DNA of 64,000 nt. Source: Granulicella sp. 5B5 (GTDB lineage: Bacteria; Acidobacteriota; Terriglobia; Terriglobales; Acidobacteriaceae). Below the pieces are notes generated by a model that was given only the letters and a program-made list of their open reading frames with translations, did not search any database and was not told the DNA's origin. Every line of letters begins with the position of its first letter. The stretch's first letter is position 1. The DNA lies in assembly GCF_014083945.1 (NCBI RefSeq), contig NZ_CP046444.1:744001-808000 (forward strand), given 5' to 3'. Below, one piece after another: positions 37,504 through 46,487 of the stretch. The position numbers and the translations under genes were made by a program.

Positions 37504-39591
37504 ATGGCCGACGAGAAGGACAAACAGAAACAAGCCGCCAAACGCGTCGATGACGACGTCGTCGGCAAGGTCTACGACCGCCGGCTGATGAGCCGCCTCG
37601 TCCGCTACCTCGGCCCCTACAAGCTGCAGACCGCCATCTCCGGCATCTGCATCGTCATCAAGGCCGCCAGCGACATCTCCGGCCCCTACTTCGTCAAAGT
37701 CGCCGTTGACACCTACTTCGACCCCACGCACGGCAAGCACGGCTGGCTCTCGCACCACCTCTCGCCTGTGCCGCTCACCGGCGTCACCGAGCTCGCCATG
37801 CTCTATCTCGGCGCGCTCCTGCTCACCTTCGCGCTCGAGTTCGTCCAGACCTACCTCATGCAGTGGACCGGCCAGAAGATCATGTTCGATCTCCGCAGCC
37901 AGATCTTCCGCCACATCCAGCGCATGTCCGTCGGCTTCTTCGACCGCACCCCCGTCGGCCGCCTCGTCACCCGCGTCACGTCGGACGTCGACGCGCTCAA
38001 CGAAATGTTCACCTCCGGCGTGCTCGCCATCTTTGAGGATGTCTTCGCGCTCAGCTTCATCGTCATCATCATGCTCACCATGAGCTGGCCGCTGGCGCTG
38101 CTCACCCTCTGCGCCATCCCCGGCATCCTCTACGCCACCTCGCTCTTCCGCAAGCACGTCCGCCAGAGCTACCGCCGCCAGCGCGCCGCCACAGCCAAAA
38201 TCAACGCCTTCACGCAGGAGTACGTCTCCGGCATGAGCGTCGTCCAGCTCTTCAACCGCGAGCGCCGCGCCTTCGACGACTTCTCCGCCATCAACGACGA
38301 GAACAAAAAAGCCTGGACCGACGCCATCTTCGCCTATGCCCTCTACTATCCGGTCGTCGAGCTCATCAGCTCCATCGCCATCGCCATGATCCTCTGGATC
38401 GGCGGCCGCGCCGCGCTGCAGAGCAGCGAGTTCCACTGGCTCACCGGTCACAGCTACATCGTCAACGGCATCGTGCACTCCAGCTTCTTCGGCACAGTCA
38501 CTCTCGGCATCCTGATCGCGTTCATCCAGTACGCGCAGCGCTTCTTCCGCCCCATCCAGGACCTCAGCGACAAGTTCAACATCCTGCAAGCCGCCATGGC
38601 CGCAGCCGAGCGCATCTTCAAGCTCCTCGACACCGAACCCGACATCCAGTCTCCCGCGCACCCAATCCTCGGTGACGCCTCCGGTCGCATCGAGTTCCGC
38701 AACGTCTGGTTCACCTACCAGCGCCTGACGGACGATCAGCAAGCCGCCCTCGCATCCCTCAACACAAACGGAGGGAGCAGTAGCGGAGGGAGCAGTGGCC
38801 TTCAGGCCACTGAATTAGGCTTTTCTACAAATGGGGCTTTAGCCCCGGAGGGACTCCTCGCCAACATCGAATGGATCCTCCGCGGCGTCAGCTTCACCAT
38901 CGAGCCCAACCAGACTGCCGCCATCGTCGGCCACACCGGCGCCGGCAAAACCACCATCACCGCGCTCATGATGCGCTTCTACGATGTGCAGGCCGGCCAA
39001 GTACTCATCGACGGCGTCGACGTCCGCGACCAGGACCTCAAGGCCCTTCGATGTCGTTTCGGAGTCGTCCTCCAGGACCCGTTCCTCTTCAGCGGCACCA
39101 TCGCTGCAAATATCCGCCTCGGCTCCAGCTGGATCACCGACGACGACGTCGCCAACGCAGCCGACGAGGTCAACGTCGCCGACTTCATCCGCACGCTCCC
39201 CGCTCAGTTCAACGAGCCTGTGCTCGAACGCGGCTCAACACTCTCCACCGGCCAGAAGCAGCTCATCAGCTTCGCGCGCGCCCTCGCACACCGCCCCGGC
39301 ATCCTTATCCTCGACGAAGCCACCAGCTCCGTCGACACCGAAACCGAGTTCCGCGTACGTCTCGCCATCGAGCGCCTCATCACCGGCCGCACCAGTGTAC
39401 TCATCGCGCACCGCCTCTCCACCATCCAGCGCGCCGACACCATCCTCGTCATGCACAAAGGCAAGCTCCGCGAGCAGGGCACGCACCAGCAGCTGCTCAC
39501 CATGCGAGGTCTCTACTTCAAGCTCTACCAGCTCCAATACAAAGATCAGGAACTACCCGACGCAGCCCTCGGCACCCCGCTCACCGCCTAA
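37504..39591 (+). CDS. ABC exporter with a repeat-derived insertion in its ATPase domain
   Basis: This 695-residue half-transporter of the multidrug/lipid type has six transmembrane helices (about residues 35-330). Its nucleotide-binding domain has Walker A (GHTGAGKTT near 480), signature LSTGQKQL (near 580; unusual LSTGQ instead of LSGGQ), Walker B (ILILDEATSS) and H-loop (IAHRLST). Between the A-loop strand (FRNVWFTYQ near 402) and ILRGVSF (near 458) there are about 45 extra residues, Gly/Ser rich at first. They are encoded largely by R3-type repeat DNA at 38770-38860. The translation start is probably leaderless. Confidence 0.92.
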   Translation: MADEKDKQKQAAKRVDDDVVGKVYDRRLMSRLVRYLGPYKLQTAISGICIVIKAASDISGPYFVKVAVDTYFDPTHGKHGWLSHHLSPVPLTGVTELAMLYLGALLLTFALEFVQTYLMQWTGQKIMFDLRSQIFRHIQRMSVGFFDRTPVGRLVTRVTSDVDALNEMFTSGVLAIFEDVFALSFIVIIMLTMSWPLALLTLCAIPGILYATSLFRKHVRQSYRRQRAATAKINAFTQEYVSGMSVVQLFNRERRAFDDFSAINDENKKAWTDAIFAYALYYPVVELISSIAIAMILWIGGRAALQSSEFHWLTGHSYIVNGIVHSSFFGTVTLGILIAFIQYAQRFFRPIQDLSDKFNILQAAMAAAERIFKLLDTEPDIQSPAHPILGDASGRIEFRNVWFTYQRLTDDQQAALASLNTNGGSSSGGSSGLQATELGFSTNGALAPEGLLANIEWILRGVSFTIEPNQTAAIVGHTGAGKTTITALMMRFYDVQAGQVLIDGVDVRDQDLKALRCRFGVVLQDPFLFSGTIAANIRLGSSWITDDDVANAADEVNVADFIRTLPAQFNEPVLERGSTLSTGQKQLISFARALAHRPGILILDEATSSVDTETEFRVRLAIERLITGRTSVLIAHRLSTIQRADTILVMHKGKLREQGTHQQLLTMRGLYFKLYQLQYKDQELPDAALGTPLTA
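38797..38860 (+). repeat. R3 hairpin repeats inside the ABC exporter gene
   Basis: AGTGGCCTTCAGGCCACT is a perfect inverted repeat, followed by GGGGCTTTAGCCCC. Both share the CTTCAG/CTTTAG core of the repeats at 6731 and 51306. They are translated in frame. Confidence 0.8.
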
Positions 39592-40968
39592 TCACCGCAC
39601 CACAACCAGCTCCGCACGCTCCCACGCAGCCATCCCGCCCGCCAACGTGCTGACGCGATCAATCCCCGCACGCTCCAGCAGGCTCGCGGCGATACTCGCC
39701 CTCAGCCCGCTCTCACACACAGTCACCACCTCGCGATCACGCGGCAGGCTAGCCAGCGCTCCCGGCAGATCACCGAGTATCACATGCACCGAGCCCGGAA
39801 TGCTTCCATGCCCGCGCTCCTGATCGTTGCGCACATCCAGCACAAGCATCTCCGCACTCCGCTCCACATCCTCCGCACTCCTGCGTGGCGTCACCGCTAC
39901 AGGCATCCCGCTCGCGGCCCATCCCGCAACACCGCCATCAAGATGCCCCATCACCTCATCGAGTCCCACCCGCGCCAGCACCACACGAATCGCCGCGTCA
40001 TCCCCGCCATCCGTTACAAGCACAATCGGCTTCTCCACATCCACAAGCCATCCTGCCCACATCGAAAAACTCGGCCCCGCAGCGATATGCAGTGCGCCCG
40101 GAACATGCGCCACACTGAACGCCTCCACGCTGCGCACATCCAGTAGCGTCACGCTCCCTGCACGCACCAACTCCGCCACACGCTCAACAGGCAGCGCCTT
40201 AGCACCCCGCACCAACTCCAGGGCAACCGCACCCTTCGCATTCAGCGCCTTCATCCGCGGATAGTACGCAGGCAGCTCCGGCACCGTCGCAAGTATCTCC
40301 GCAACAAAGGCCTCTTCGCCCAGATGAAAGAACGGGTTCATCGCCCGCTCCGCGCCCAGCGCCGTCTCCGTCGCATCGCGCATGCCCGCACCACACAGCG
40401 ACCCTGCGCCATGCCCCGGATACGCCTTCAGCGCATCCGGCAACGCCCGCATCTGCTGCACGCTGCGATACAACGAGTGCGCCAGCTCCACCTTCGCATC
40501 CTCACCCAGCAGGTCCGGTCGTCCCAGCGATCCCACAAACAAAAAATCTCCGCTGAACATCGCCACCGGCGTCTCGCTTCCCTCTTCATACAACAGATAG
40601 GAAAGATGCTCCGGCGTGTGCCCCGGCGTATGCAGCGCCTTCAACTCCGCGTTGCCAACCCGCACTGAATCACCATCACGCAGTTTGCGGTGCGGCATCG
40701 CATACACAAAGTGCTCGCCTTCGTCATAGGCGCTGAGCGCCAGCTCCGCGCCCGTGATCGCCGCCAGTTCACACGAACCCGCAGCAAAGTCCGCATGGAT
40801 ATGTGTCTCCACAATCGCCTTGATGCGCACACCCTCGCTCTGCGCATACTTCACATAGCGCTCCACATCGCGCATCGGATCAACCACCACCGCCTCCCCA
40901 CCATCGGAGACCATATACGCATACTGTGCCAGCCCCGGCACCTCGAACCGCTCGATCTTCATCGCCAC
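39592..40968 (-). CDS. Metallo-beta-lactamase-fold persulfide dioxygenase-like protein with two rhodanese domains
   Basis: This predicted sulfur-handling enzyme has 458 residues, an N-terminal MBL fold with THIHADF (near 57), HTPGHTPEHLSY, SGDFLFVGSLGRPD and YPGHG, then two rhodanese domains. The first rhodanese (about 265-350) has no active-site Cys (VTDGGDDA at the loop). The second (about 365-455) keeps it (VTVCESGLRAS). This is the CstB/BlhB-like layout. It is divergent from a TSUP permease gene, which supports sulfur oxidation or export. Its stop abuts the converging ABC exporter stop. Confidence 0.9.
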   Translation of the reverse strand: MAMKIERFEVPGLAQYAYMVSDGGEAVVVDPMRDVERYVKYAQSEGVRIKAIVETHIHADFAAGSCELAAITGAELALSAYDEGEHFVYAMPHRKLRDGDSVRVGNAELKALHTPGHTPEHLSYLLYEEGSETPVAMFSGDFLFVGSLGRPDLLGEDAKVELAHSLYRSVQQMRALPDALKAYPGHGAGSLCGAGMRDATETALGAERAMNPFFHLGEEAFVAEILATVPELPAYYPRMKALNAKGAVALELVRGAKALPVERVAELVRAGSVTLLDVRSVEAFSVAHVPGALHIAAGPSFSMWAGWLVDVEKPIVLVTDGGDDAAIRVVLARVGLDEVMGHLDGGVAGWAASGMPVAVTPRRSAEDVERSAEMLVLDVRNDQERGHGSIPGSVHVILGDLPGALASLPRDREVVTVCESGLRASIAASLLERAGIDRVSTLAGGMAAWERAELVVVR

Positions 40969-41125
40969 ATCCTTAGCCGCAAAGCTTCATCACAGTATTG
41001 CAAGATTGCGGGCTGCCCAATCAATCCGCCAGCGTCCACGACATCTGTATGATGGCCTCATTACTCGGTCGTCTGCCCTGGAACCGTCCCACCCCCAGCG
41101 CAGCAGCGCCTGTGAGGTCTTAAGC

Positions 41126-41494
41126 ATGAACCCACTGTACGTCTTCGGCGGCCTCACCCTCGGCGTCGCCGCTGGAATCCTCTCCGGCATCATCGGCATC
41201 GGCGGCGGCATCCTGCTGATTCCCGCCCTCATGTACGCCTTCGGCCAGTCGCAGCTCAAGGCGCAGGGCACCTCGCTCGCCATTCTGTTGCTCCCTGTCG
41301 GCATCTTCGCCGTCATCCCGTACTACCGCGACGGACAGGTCGACATCAGGCTTGCCGCGCTCGTCGCAGCAGGCTTCTGCATCGGCGGATGGTTCGGCGG
41401 ATCATGGGCGCAGCATCTTCCCGCCGTTGTACTGCGCCGCGGCTTCGCAACCCTGCTCCTCATCGTCGCCGCCAAGCTCTTCTTCACCAAGTAG
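41126..41494 (+). CDS. Half-size TSUP (TauE/SafE-like) membrane permease
   Basis: This 122-residue protein has four transmembrane helices. It carries the TSUP signature GILSGIIGIGGGILLIPAL near residue 20 and a second GWFGGSWAQ near 85. It equals one half of a normal eight-helix TSUP protein, so a dimer is expected. The start at 41126 (MNPLYVFGG) has GAGG about 10 bases upstream. It is divergent from the rhodanese protein and could export sulfite or thiosulfate made by it. The substrate is inferred from context. Confidence 0.88.
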   Translation: MNPLYVFGGLTLGVAAGILSGIIGIGGGILLIPALMYAFGQSQLKAQGTSLAILLLPVGIFAVIPYYRDGQVDIRLAALVAAGFCIGGWFGGSWAQHLPAVVLRRGFATLLLIVAAKLFFTK

Positions 41495-41495
41495 C

Positions 41496-42158
41496 TCAGG
41501 CCTTTTTCTCGGCTTCGTCGCAAAGCTTCTCCACCCGCCGCGCGCGAGCATCCACAGTCTGGTAGTAGAACACCCCCAGCAAATGCTGCCGTCTCTGCGT
41601 CAGCGTCATCTTCGCCCAACCCGCCTTCGCCTTGGGCCGCCGCCGAAACGCCGCCGCAATCAACGGTGGCAGCTCGCGCTCACCCTCCATCCCCGCGAGC
41701 AGCCGCTCCGCCATCTGCTCACATCGTTTGCGCTGCGAGATCTCACTCTTGACGCCCACAATCCACTTCCCGATTTCGCGCCGCATGCTCTCGCTCAAGC
41801 TGTCGTAGTACTCACGCAGACCGTCCTCGTCATCCAGCAGAGCCGCCAACTCGTCCGGCGGTTCCGCCGGCCGGGGCTCCAGGTCCGCATCCAGCACAAA
41901 CTCCGCCGTGCTACCCACTGCGATCCCCGCCGCGCGCTGCACACGGTTGTTCACCAGCAGCAGATACCTCCCACTCTCTCCCAGCACAGGAAACAGCGAC
42001 GTCCGAAACTCAACACCATTCACATCGCCACGCACGCGCAGCCGCACCATCTCCTTCCACTGCGCATGTGGATCGAACGGCAGCCGCGCCACCGTCCACC
42101 CCAGCCCTTCGTGGCCGTGCTCCAGCGTTGCCTTGAACCGCTTCGCCTTGTTCGCCAT
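41496..42158 (-). CDS. DUF1905/YdeI-OmdA family protein
   Basis: This 220-residue protein has an N-terminal DUF1905 beta-barrel (FKATLEHGHEGLGWTVARLP). A C-terminal YdeI/OmpD-associated domain follows (LREYYDSLSESMRREIGKWI and a basic, alanine-rich helix). Such proteins are common in soil bacteria, and their biochemical role is unclear. It converges with the TSUP gene (one-base gap) and is divergent from lpxB. Confidence 0.82.
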   Translation of the reverse strand: MANKAKRFKATLEHGHEGLGWTVARLPFDPHAQWKEMVRLRVRGDVNGVEFRTSLFPVLGESGRYLLLVNNRVQRAAGIAVGSTAEFVLDADLEPRPAEPPDELAALLDDEDGLREYYDSLSESMRREIGKWIVGVKSEISQRKRCEQMAERLLAGMEGERELPPLIAAAFRRRPKAKAGWAKMTLTQRRQHLLGVFYYQTVDARARRVEKLCDEAEKKA

Positions 42159-42219
42159 GCCAACATCCTAACGCCAACCGGCTACACTTAAAGCAGAACC
42201 GACGAACTGAGTAGAAGCC

Positions 42220-43527
42220 ATCGCCACGCACTCCAATCCGCGCATCTTTCTCTCCGCAGGCGAGGCCTCAGGCGACGCCTACGGCGCAGCCATCATCACC
42301 GCGCTCCGCCAGCAGCTTCCGCAAGCCGTCTTCAGCGGCCTCGGCGGCACGCAGATGGAGTCCGCCGGCCAGCATCGTATCGTCCGCGCCGAAGACGTCG
42401 CGCACATGGGCATCACCGAGGTCCTGCAGCACGCACCCTTCATCTATCGCCAGTACCGCAAACTCGTCGGCTCCATCCAGCGCGACCGCCCCAACGTCGC
42501 CATCCTCATCGACTTCCCCGACGTCAACTTCCGCCTCGCCAAACACCTGCACGCGACAGGCGTCCCCGTCGTCTGGTTCGTCAGCCCACAGCTTTGGGCC
42601 TGGAAGCGCCGCCGCCTGCGCTGGGTGCAGCAGCGCGTCTCGCGCATGCTCGTCATCTTCCCCTTCGAGGAGCCCTTCTACCGCAACCGAGGCGTCGACG
42701 CTCAGTTCGTAGGCCACCCACTCGCCGCCTCCGCCGAGCCACCCGCTGTCTCCCGCGAAGCCTACGCCGAGCAGCACAACCTCGACCCCAACCGCACCTG
42801 GATCGCGTTCCTCCCCGGCAGCCGTTGGAAGGAGATCCGCGCCAACCTGCCCACGCTGCATGAGCTCGCCGTCAGCGATCTCTTCTCCGCCTCCGCCGCC
42901 TACACCACCTTCGACGGCGACACCACCACCGCGCCCCGCGACCCCGCCGCCTACACCCGCTACGAGTTCCTCCTGCCCATTGCCAGCACCATCTCACCTG
43001 CCGCGCTCAACACCTACCTCGCCGAGCTCGACGCACAACATCTCCGCTACTTCGGCCCTACCGAGTTCACCCCCAACACCCGTCCCCGCATCACCCTGGT
43101 CCCCGACGCCCGCGAGGCCCTCCACCACGCCCGCGCCTCCGTCGTCGCCAGCGGCACGGCCACTGTGCTCGCCGCCATCGTCGGCAACCCCTTCGTCGTC
43201 GTCTACCGAGTCTCCGCGCTCACCTTCGCGCTCGCCAAAAAGCTCGTCCAGTACCCACCTGAGCTCCCAGCGCCCTTCGACGCGGACGGCAACGTCCCCG
43301 TCGGCATGGTCAACCTCATCGCAGGTCGCCGCATCGTCCCCGAGCTCCTGCAATCGCGCTTCACCGCCGAAAATGTAGCCACAGTCCTCACTCCCCTACT
43401 GTCCGACACACCCGAACGCGACACCCAGCTCACAGCCCTCGCCGAAGTCCGCCAGCGCCTCCACTCCGACGGCCATCCCATCGCCCACGTCGTCGAAACC
43501 GTCCTCAGCCTCCTACCCCTCCAATGA
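42220..43527 (+). CDS. lpxB: Lipid-A-disaccharide synthase, no canonical start codon
   Basis: This glycosyltransferase joins lipid X and UDP-diacylglucosamine in lipid A synthesis. Recognisable LpxB blocks are AGEASGD near the N-terminus, FVSPQLWAWKRRR, FPFEEPFYR, LLPGSRWKEI-like (FLPGSRWKEI), VASGTATVLA and NLIAGRRIVPELLQ. The first in-frame ATG (42355) would remove the GEASGD substrate loop. In that frame an upstream TGA at 42208 leaves only GTA, GAA, GCC and ATC before it, so ATC at 42220 is the best available start. Either a rare AUC start is used or one base is wrong. There is a TACACT box at 42183. Confidence 0.88.
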   Translation: MATHSNPRIFLSAGEASGDAYGAAIITALRQQLPQAVFSGLGGTQMESAGQHRIVRAEDVAHMGITEVLQHAPFIYRQYRKLVGSIQRDRPNVAILIDFPDVNFRLAKHLHATGVPVVWFVSPQLWAWKRRRLRWVQQRVSRMLVIFPFEEPFYRNRGVDAQFVGHPLAASAEPPAVSREAYAEQHNLDPNRTWIAFLPGSRWKEIRANLPTLHELAVSDLFSASAAYTTFDGDTTTAPRDPAAYTRYEFLLPIASTISPAALNTYLAELDAQHLRYFGPTEFTPNTRPRITLVPDAREALHHARASVVASGTATVLAAIVGNPFVVVYRVSALTFALAKKLVQYPPELPAPFDADGNVPVGMVNLIAGRRIVPELLQSRFTAENVATVLTPLLSDTPERDTQLTALAEVRQRLHSDGHPIAHVVETVLSLLPLQ

Positions 43528-43531
43528 GCAC

Positions 43532-43582
43532 GTCATCTCGACCGGAGGCCGCAGGCCGTAGCGGAGAGACCCCTGTATTTTT
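43532..43582 (+). repeat. R1 repeat, copy 3
   Basis: GTCATCTCGACCGGAG, then a short GGCC..GGCC stem, then GTAGCGGAGAGACCCCTG. It lies between lpxB and the M1-like gene. Confidence 0.8.
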
Positions 43583-43725
43583 CGCAGGATGCCAACAAAG
43601 CCGCAGCCCTAATCCCCCGCAAGCCCCCACAAAATCCGCCGTACTCCCAAAGCCGTAAAATACACGTCTATGCAGTTGCAGGAATGTGCCCGTTAACCGC
43701 CGGGCGCTCCACCGAGGTCTCACCC

Positions 43726-45798
43726 ATGTTCAAGCGTTTCGCCGCTCTGGCCCTGCTGGGCCTCATCGCACTCGCCACATCGGCGCACGCGGCCATCCCC
43801 GTGCGCGCACAGATCGACGTCACCGGCTACACCATCCACACCGACCTCGACCCCGCCACCGGCCGCATGACCGCCACGGCCAGCGTCACCTTCACCGCGC
43901 TTGACGATCTCAACGTCGTCGTCTTCGGCCTCAACAACGGCCTCGCGCTCACCAGCATCGTCGACGGCGGCGTCCCCTCCGCAGCCCCGACACTCGCACC
44001 CGCCCACGCCGGCCCAGTCCTGCGCGGCGAGCACCACGCCCAGCCCGCGCCCGCTCCGGCAGCCGCTCCCATCGGCTCCGGCAACACGCTCCAGTACGAG
44101 CGCAACGTCACCGACTCCACCGTCCGCGTCACCCCCGCCAATATCATCAACAAGGGCACCGTCACCACCTGGACCTTCACCTACGCCGGCAAGCCCACCG
44201 TCGACACCAGTCCCGTCGATGGCATCAAATTCGCCCAGATCGCCGACCCCGTCAGCATCCTGCTCTATCCCGGCCGCTGGTTCCCCATCGCAATGCCCGG
44301 CCTCTTCACCGACCGCTTCACCGCGCAGATCAGCGTCACCGTCCCCAAGGGCGAAACCGTCGTAGGCTCCAACCTCACCGGCCACAAAACACTCGGCGAC
44401 AGCGAAGAGTTCGACTTCGACTGGACCAAACCCGGCTTCCCCGGCACCCTCGTCGCCGGCAAGTTCCTCCCGGCCATCACCGCGCCCGGCATCAACAACA
44501 TCCGCGTCTACGTCACCGACGACAACAAGGACGCCGCCCGCAACATGGCCGTCAACACAGCGCGCGCCTTCGAGTTCATGACCGTGCAGTTCGGCAACGC
44601 CGAGTCCGGCCTCCTCAGCGTCGTAGAGCTGCCCGAGGACTCCGTCTCCGCCTTCTGGGCGCCCGAGGTCGTCGCCATCAAGCCCAGCCGCGCCAGCGCC
44701 CGCCTCATCGCCAACACCGTCGCCCACCAGTGGTTCGGCTCGGAGATCAGCCCCTACACCCTCAACGACGCCTGGATCACCAACGGCATGTCCCGCTACG
44801 CCGAGCTTATGTTCCTTGAAGACGGCTCAGGCAAACAGGCCTTCCAGAACGCCATCACCGACACCGAGGCCGGCGCGCTCGCCTACGACACCGAGCCGCT
44901 CACTACCCTCGGCCGCCTCGATCCCTTCTCGCCCCAGTTCCAGGACATGACCCTCGAAAAGGGCGCGATGGTCTTCCACATGCTCCGCTGGGAGATGGGC
45001 GACGAAATCTTCACCAAGTTCCTCCGCGACCTCCTCAGCTCCAACGCCGACAGGGGCGTCCGCACCTCGCAGGTACAGAAGGTCGCAGAAGCCGACTCCA
45101 GCCTGCAGCTCACCAGCTTCTTCTCGCAATGGCTCGACGGCACCGGTGCGCCCGACTTCACCGACAACTACTCCGTCTTCCGCCTCAGCAACAACAAAGG
45201 CTTCCGCACCGTCGGCTCCGTCTCTCAAGACCTTGACCTCTTCTCCATGCCTGTAGAAATCCGCATCGAAACCGAAGGCAAATCCGAAGACCGCCGCGTC
45301 GATCTCTCCGGCACCGAGAGCCGCTACTCCGTCGAAACCTTCGGCCGCCCGCGTCACATCGTCCTCGATCCCGACAACTGGCTGCTCAAGTCCACACCTG
45401 ACCTCGCCGTCCGCGTCGCCGTCCTCCGCGGCCAGCAGGACGTCGCCCAGGGCGACCTCATCGGCGCCATCTCCGAGTACCAGAAGGCACTCGACACCGA
45501 CCGCGGCAGCTCCCTCGCCAACTACCGTCTTGCTGAAGTCTTCATGATGCAGAAAAACTACCAGGCTGCCGCCAACAGCTTCCGAGACGCCCTCCGCGGG
45601 GACCTCGCCCCCAAGTGGATCGAAGTCTGGTCTCACGTCAACCTCGGCAAGATCTTCGACATCACCGGCCAGCGCGAGCGCGCCGTCAACGAGTACCGCC
45701 AGGCCCTCCAGACCAACGACAACACCCAGGGCGCCATCAACGAAGCCCGCGCCCGCATGCAGAAACCCTACAAAGCCGACGACGCCACCCTCGACTAA
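43726..45798 (+). CDS. Secreted M1-aminopeptidase-like protein lacking zinc ligands, with C-terminal TPRs
   Basis: This 690-residue protein has a signal peptide (MFKRFAALALLGLIALATSAHA|A). A beta-saddle N-terminal domain and an M1 gluzincin-like region follow. Where active enzymes have HEIAHQWFG, this one reads NTVAHQWFG, losing the first His and the catalytic Glu. Where they have WLNEGFA it reads WITNGMS, losing the third ligand. It is therefore probably not a peptidase. The last 120 residues hold two or three TPRs (LIGAISEYQKALDTD, RAVNEYRQALQTN). The start at 43726 (GAGG upstream) is preferred to 43684. Confidence 0.88.
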   Translation: MFKRFAALALLGLIALATSAHAAIPVRAQIDVTGYTIHTDLDPATGRMTATASVTFTALDDLNVVVFGLNNGLALTSIVDGGVPSAAPTLAPAHAGPVLRGEHHAQPAPAPAAAPIGSGNTLQYERNVTDSTVRVTPANIINKGTVTTWTFTYAGKPTVDTSPVDGIKFAQIADPVSILLYPGRWFPIAMPGLFTDRFTAQISVTVPKGETVVGSNLTGHKTLGDSEEFDFDWTKPGFPGTLVAGKFLPAITAPGINNIRVYVTDDNKDAARNMAVNTARAFEFMTVQFGNAESGLLSVVELPEDSVSAFWAPEVVAIKPSRASARLIANTVAHQWFGSEISPYTLNDAWITNGMSRYAELMFLEDGSGKQAFQNAITDTEAGALAYDTEPLTTLGRLDPFSPQFQDMTLEKGAMVFHMLRWEMGDEIFTKFLRDLLSSNADRGVRTSQVQKVAEADSSLQLTSFFSQWLDGTGAPDFTDNYSVFRLSNNKGFRTVGSVSQDLDLFSMPVEIRIETEGKSEDRRVDLSGTESRYSVETFGRPRHIVLDPDNWLLKSTPDLAVRVAVLRGQQDVAQGDLIGAISEYQKALDTDRGSSLANYRLAEVFMMQKNYQAAANSFRDALRGDLAPKWIEVWSHVNLGKIFDITGQRERAVNEYRQALQTNDNTQGAINEARARMQKPYKADDATLD

Positions 45799-45811
45799 CC
45801 CTGCCACCACT

Positions 45812-45880
45812 CCCGTGGCGCAACATGGCTCACTTCGCGAACTTTGCGGGAGGCTTTGCCGTTGCCGTTGCCTTTCTGGC
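45812..45880 (+). repeat. R6 repeat, copy 1, upstream of dinB-like gene
   Basis: CCGTGGCG, then CACTTCGCGAACTTTGCGGGAGGC, then TTGCCGTTGCCGTTGCC. A partner copy with the same order is at 46488-46550, so the pair flanks the dinB-like gene directly. Confidence 0.65.
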
Positions 45881-45881
45881 T

Positions 45882-45910
45882 GTCATTCTGAGCGCAGCGA
45901 AGAACCTGCT
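45882..45910 (+). repeat. R1-related repeat (GTCATTCTGAGC...AGCGAAGAACC)
   Basis: It keeps the R1 ends (GTCAT... and ...AGCGAAGAACCTGC) with almost no stem between. This form is widespread in acidobacterial and other soil genomes. Confidence 0.65.
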
Positions 45911-45934
45911 TCCCGAACCCGGTACGCTATCCCC

Positions 45935-46474
45935 ATGCCACAGTCACTCCATGACATCGCCGCCATCCTCGAGCGCACCCCCTCCGCCCTCAACATCCTC
46001 CTCCGCAACCTGCCCGACACCTGGACACAGCGCAACGAAGGCCCCGACACCTGGACGCCAAAGCAAATCGTCGCGCACTACATCCACACCGACCGCCACA
46101 ACTGGCTCCCGCGCATCCAACTCATCCTCGACGCAGCAACACCACCCAGCTTCGCCAGCATGTCCCGCGTCCCCGACAGCGAAGACCCCAACAACAAATC
46201 CCTCCCCGAACTCCTCGACATCTTCACGCTTCTACGCCGCCGCAACCTCACCACTCTGCGCGCCCGCGACCTCCAACCCGCAGCCCTCGAACGCACAGCC
46301 ATCCACCCAGCCTTCGGCGAGGTCACTCTAGGCAACCTCCTCGCAACCTGGGCCGCGCACGACCTAACCCACCTCCACCAGCTCTCCCGCACCCTAGCCC
46401 ACCAGCTCCGCGAAGACGTAGGCCCATGGACAGCCTACCTCGGCGTCATGCACTGCACCGCCCACAGCATCTAG
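45935..46474 (+). CDS. DinB-like (DinB_2) four-helix protein
   Basis: This 179-residue helical bundle is of the DinB/YfiT superfamily, with metal-site style histidines: HYIHTDRHNWLP (near 50) and AAHDLTHLHQL (near 142). Such proteins are often stress-linked metal-dependent hydrolases or thiol transferases; the exact reaction is unknown. The ATG at 45935 lies six bases after TACGCT with no ribosome site, suggesting a leaderless transcript. Repeats flank it on both sides (R6 copies, R1 variant, heptamers), so it looks like a cassette in a repeat-rich spot. Confidence 0.82.
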   Translation: MPQSLHDIAAILERTPSALNILLRNLPDTWTQRNEGPDTWTPKQIVAHYIHTDRHNWLPRIQLILDAATPPSFASMSRVPDSEDPNNKSLPELLDIFTLLRRRNLTTLRARDLQPAALERTAIHPAFGEVTLGNLLATWAAHDLTHLHQLSRTLAHQLREDVGPWTAYLGVMHCTAHSI

Positions 46475-46487
46475 CTCTTCCAACAAA

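Noticed and set aside
37276-38742. 488-codon minus-strand frame across the ABC exporter
   Set aside because: Asp/Glu/Val/Gly-rich shadow of the real gene with no recognisable fold.
45815-45934. Extended start for the dinB-like gene at 45815
   Set aside because: The added 40 codons come from R6 and R1-like repeat DNA; ATG 45935 follows a -10-like box and gives the family start.
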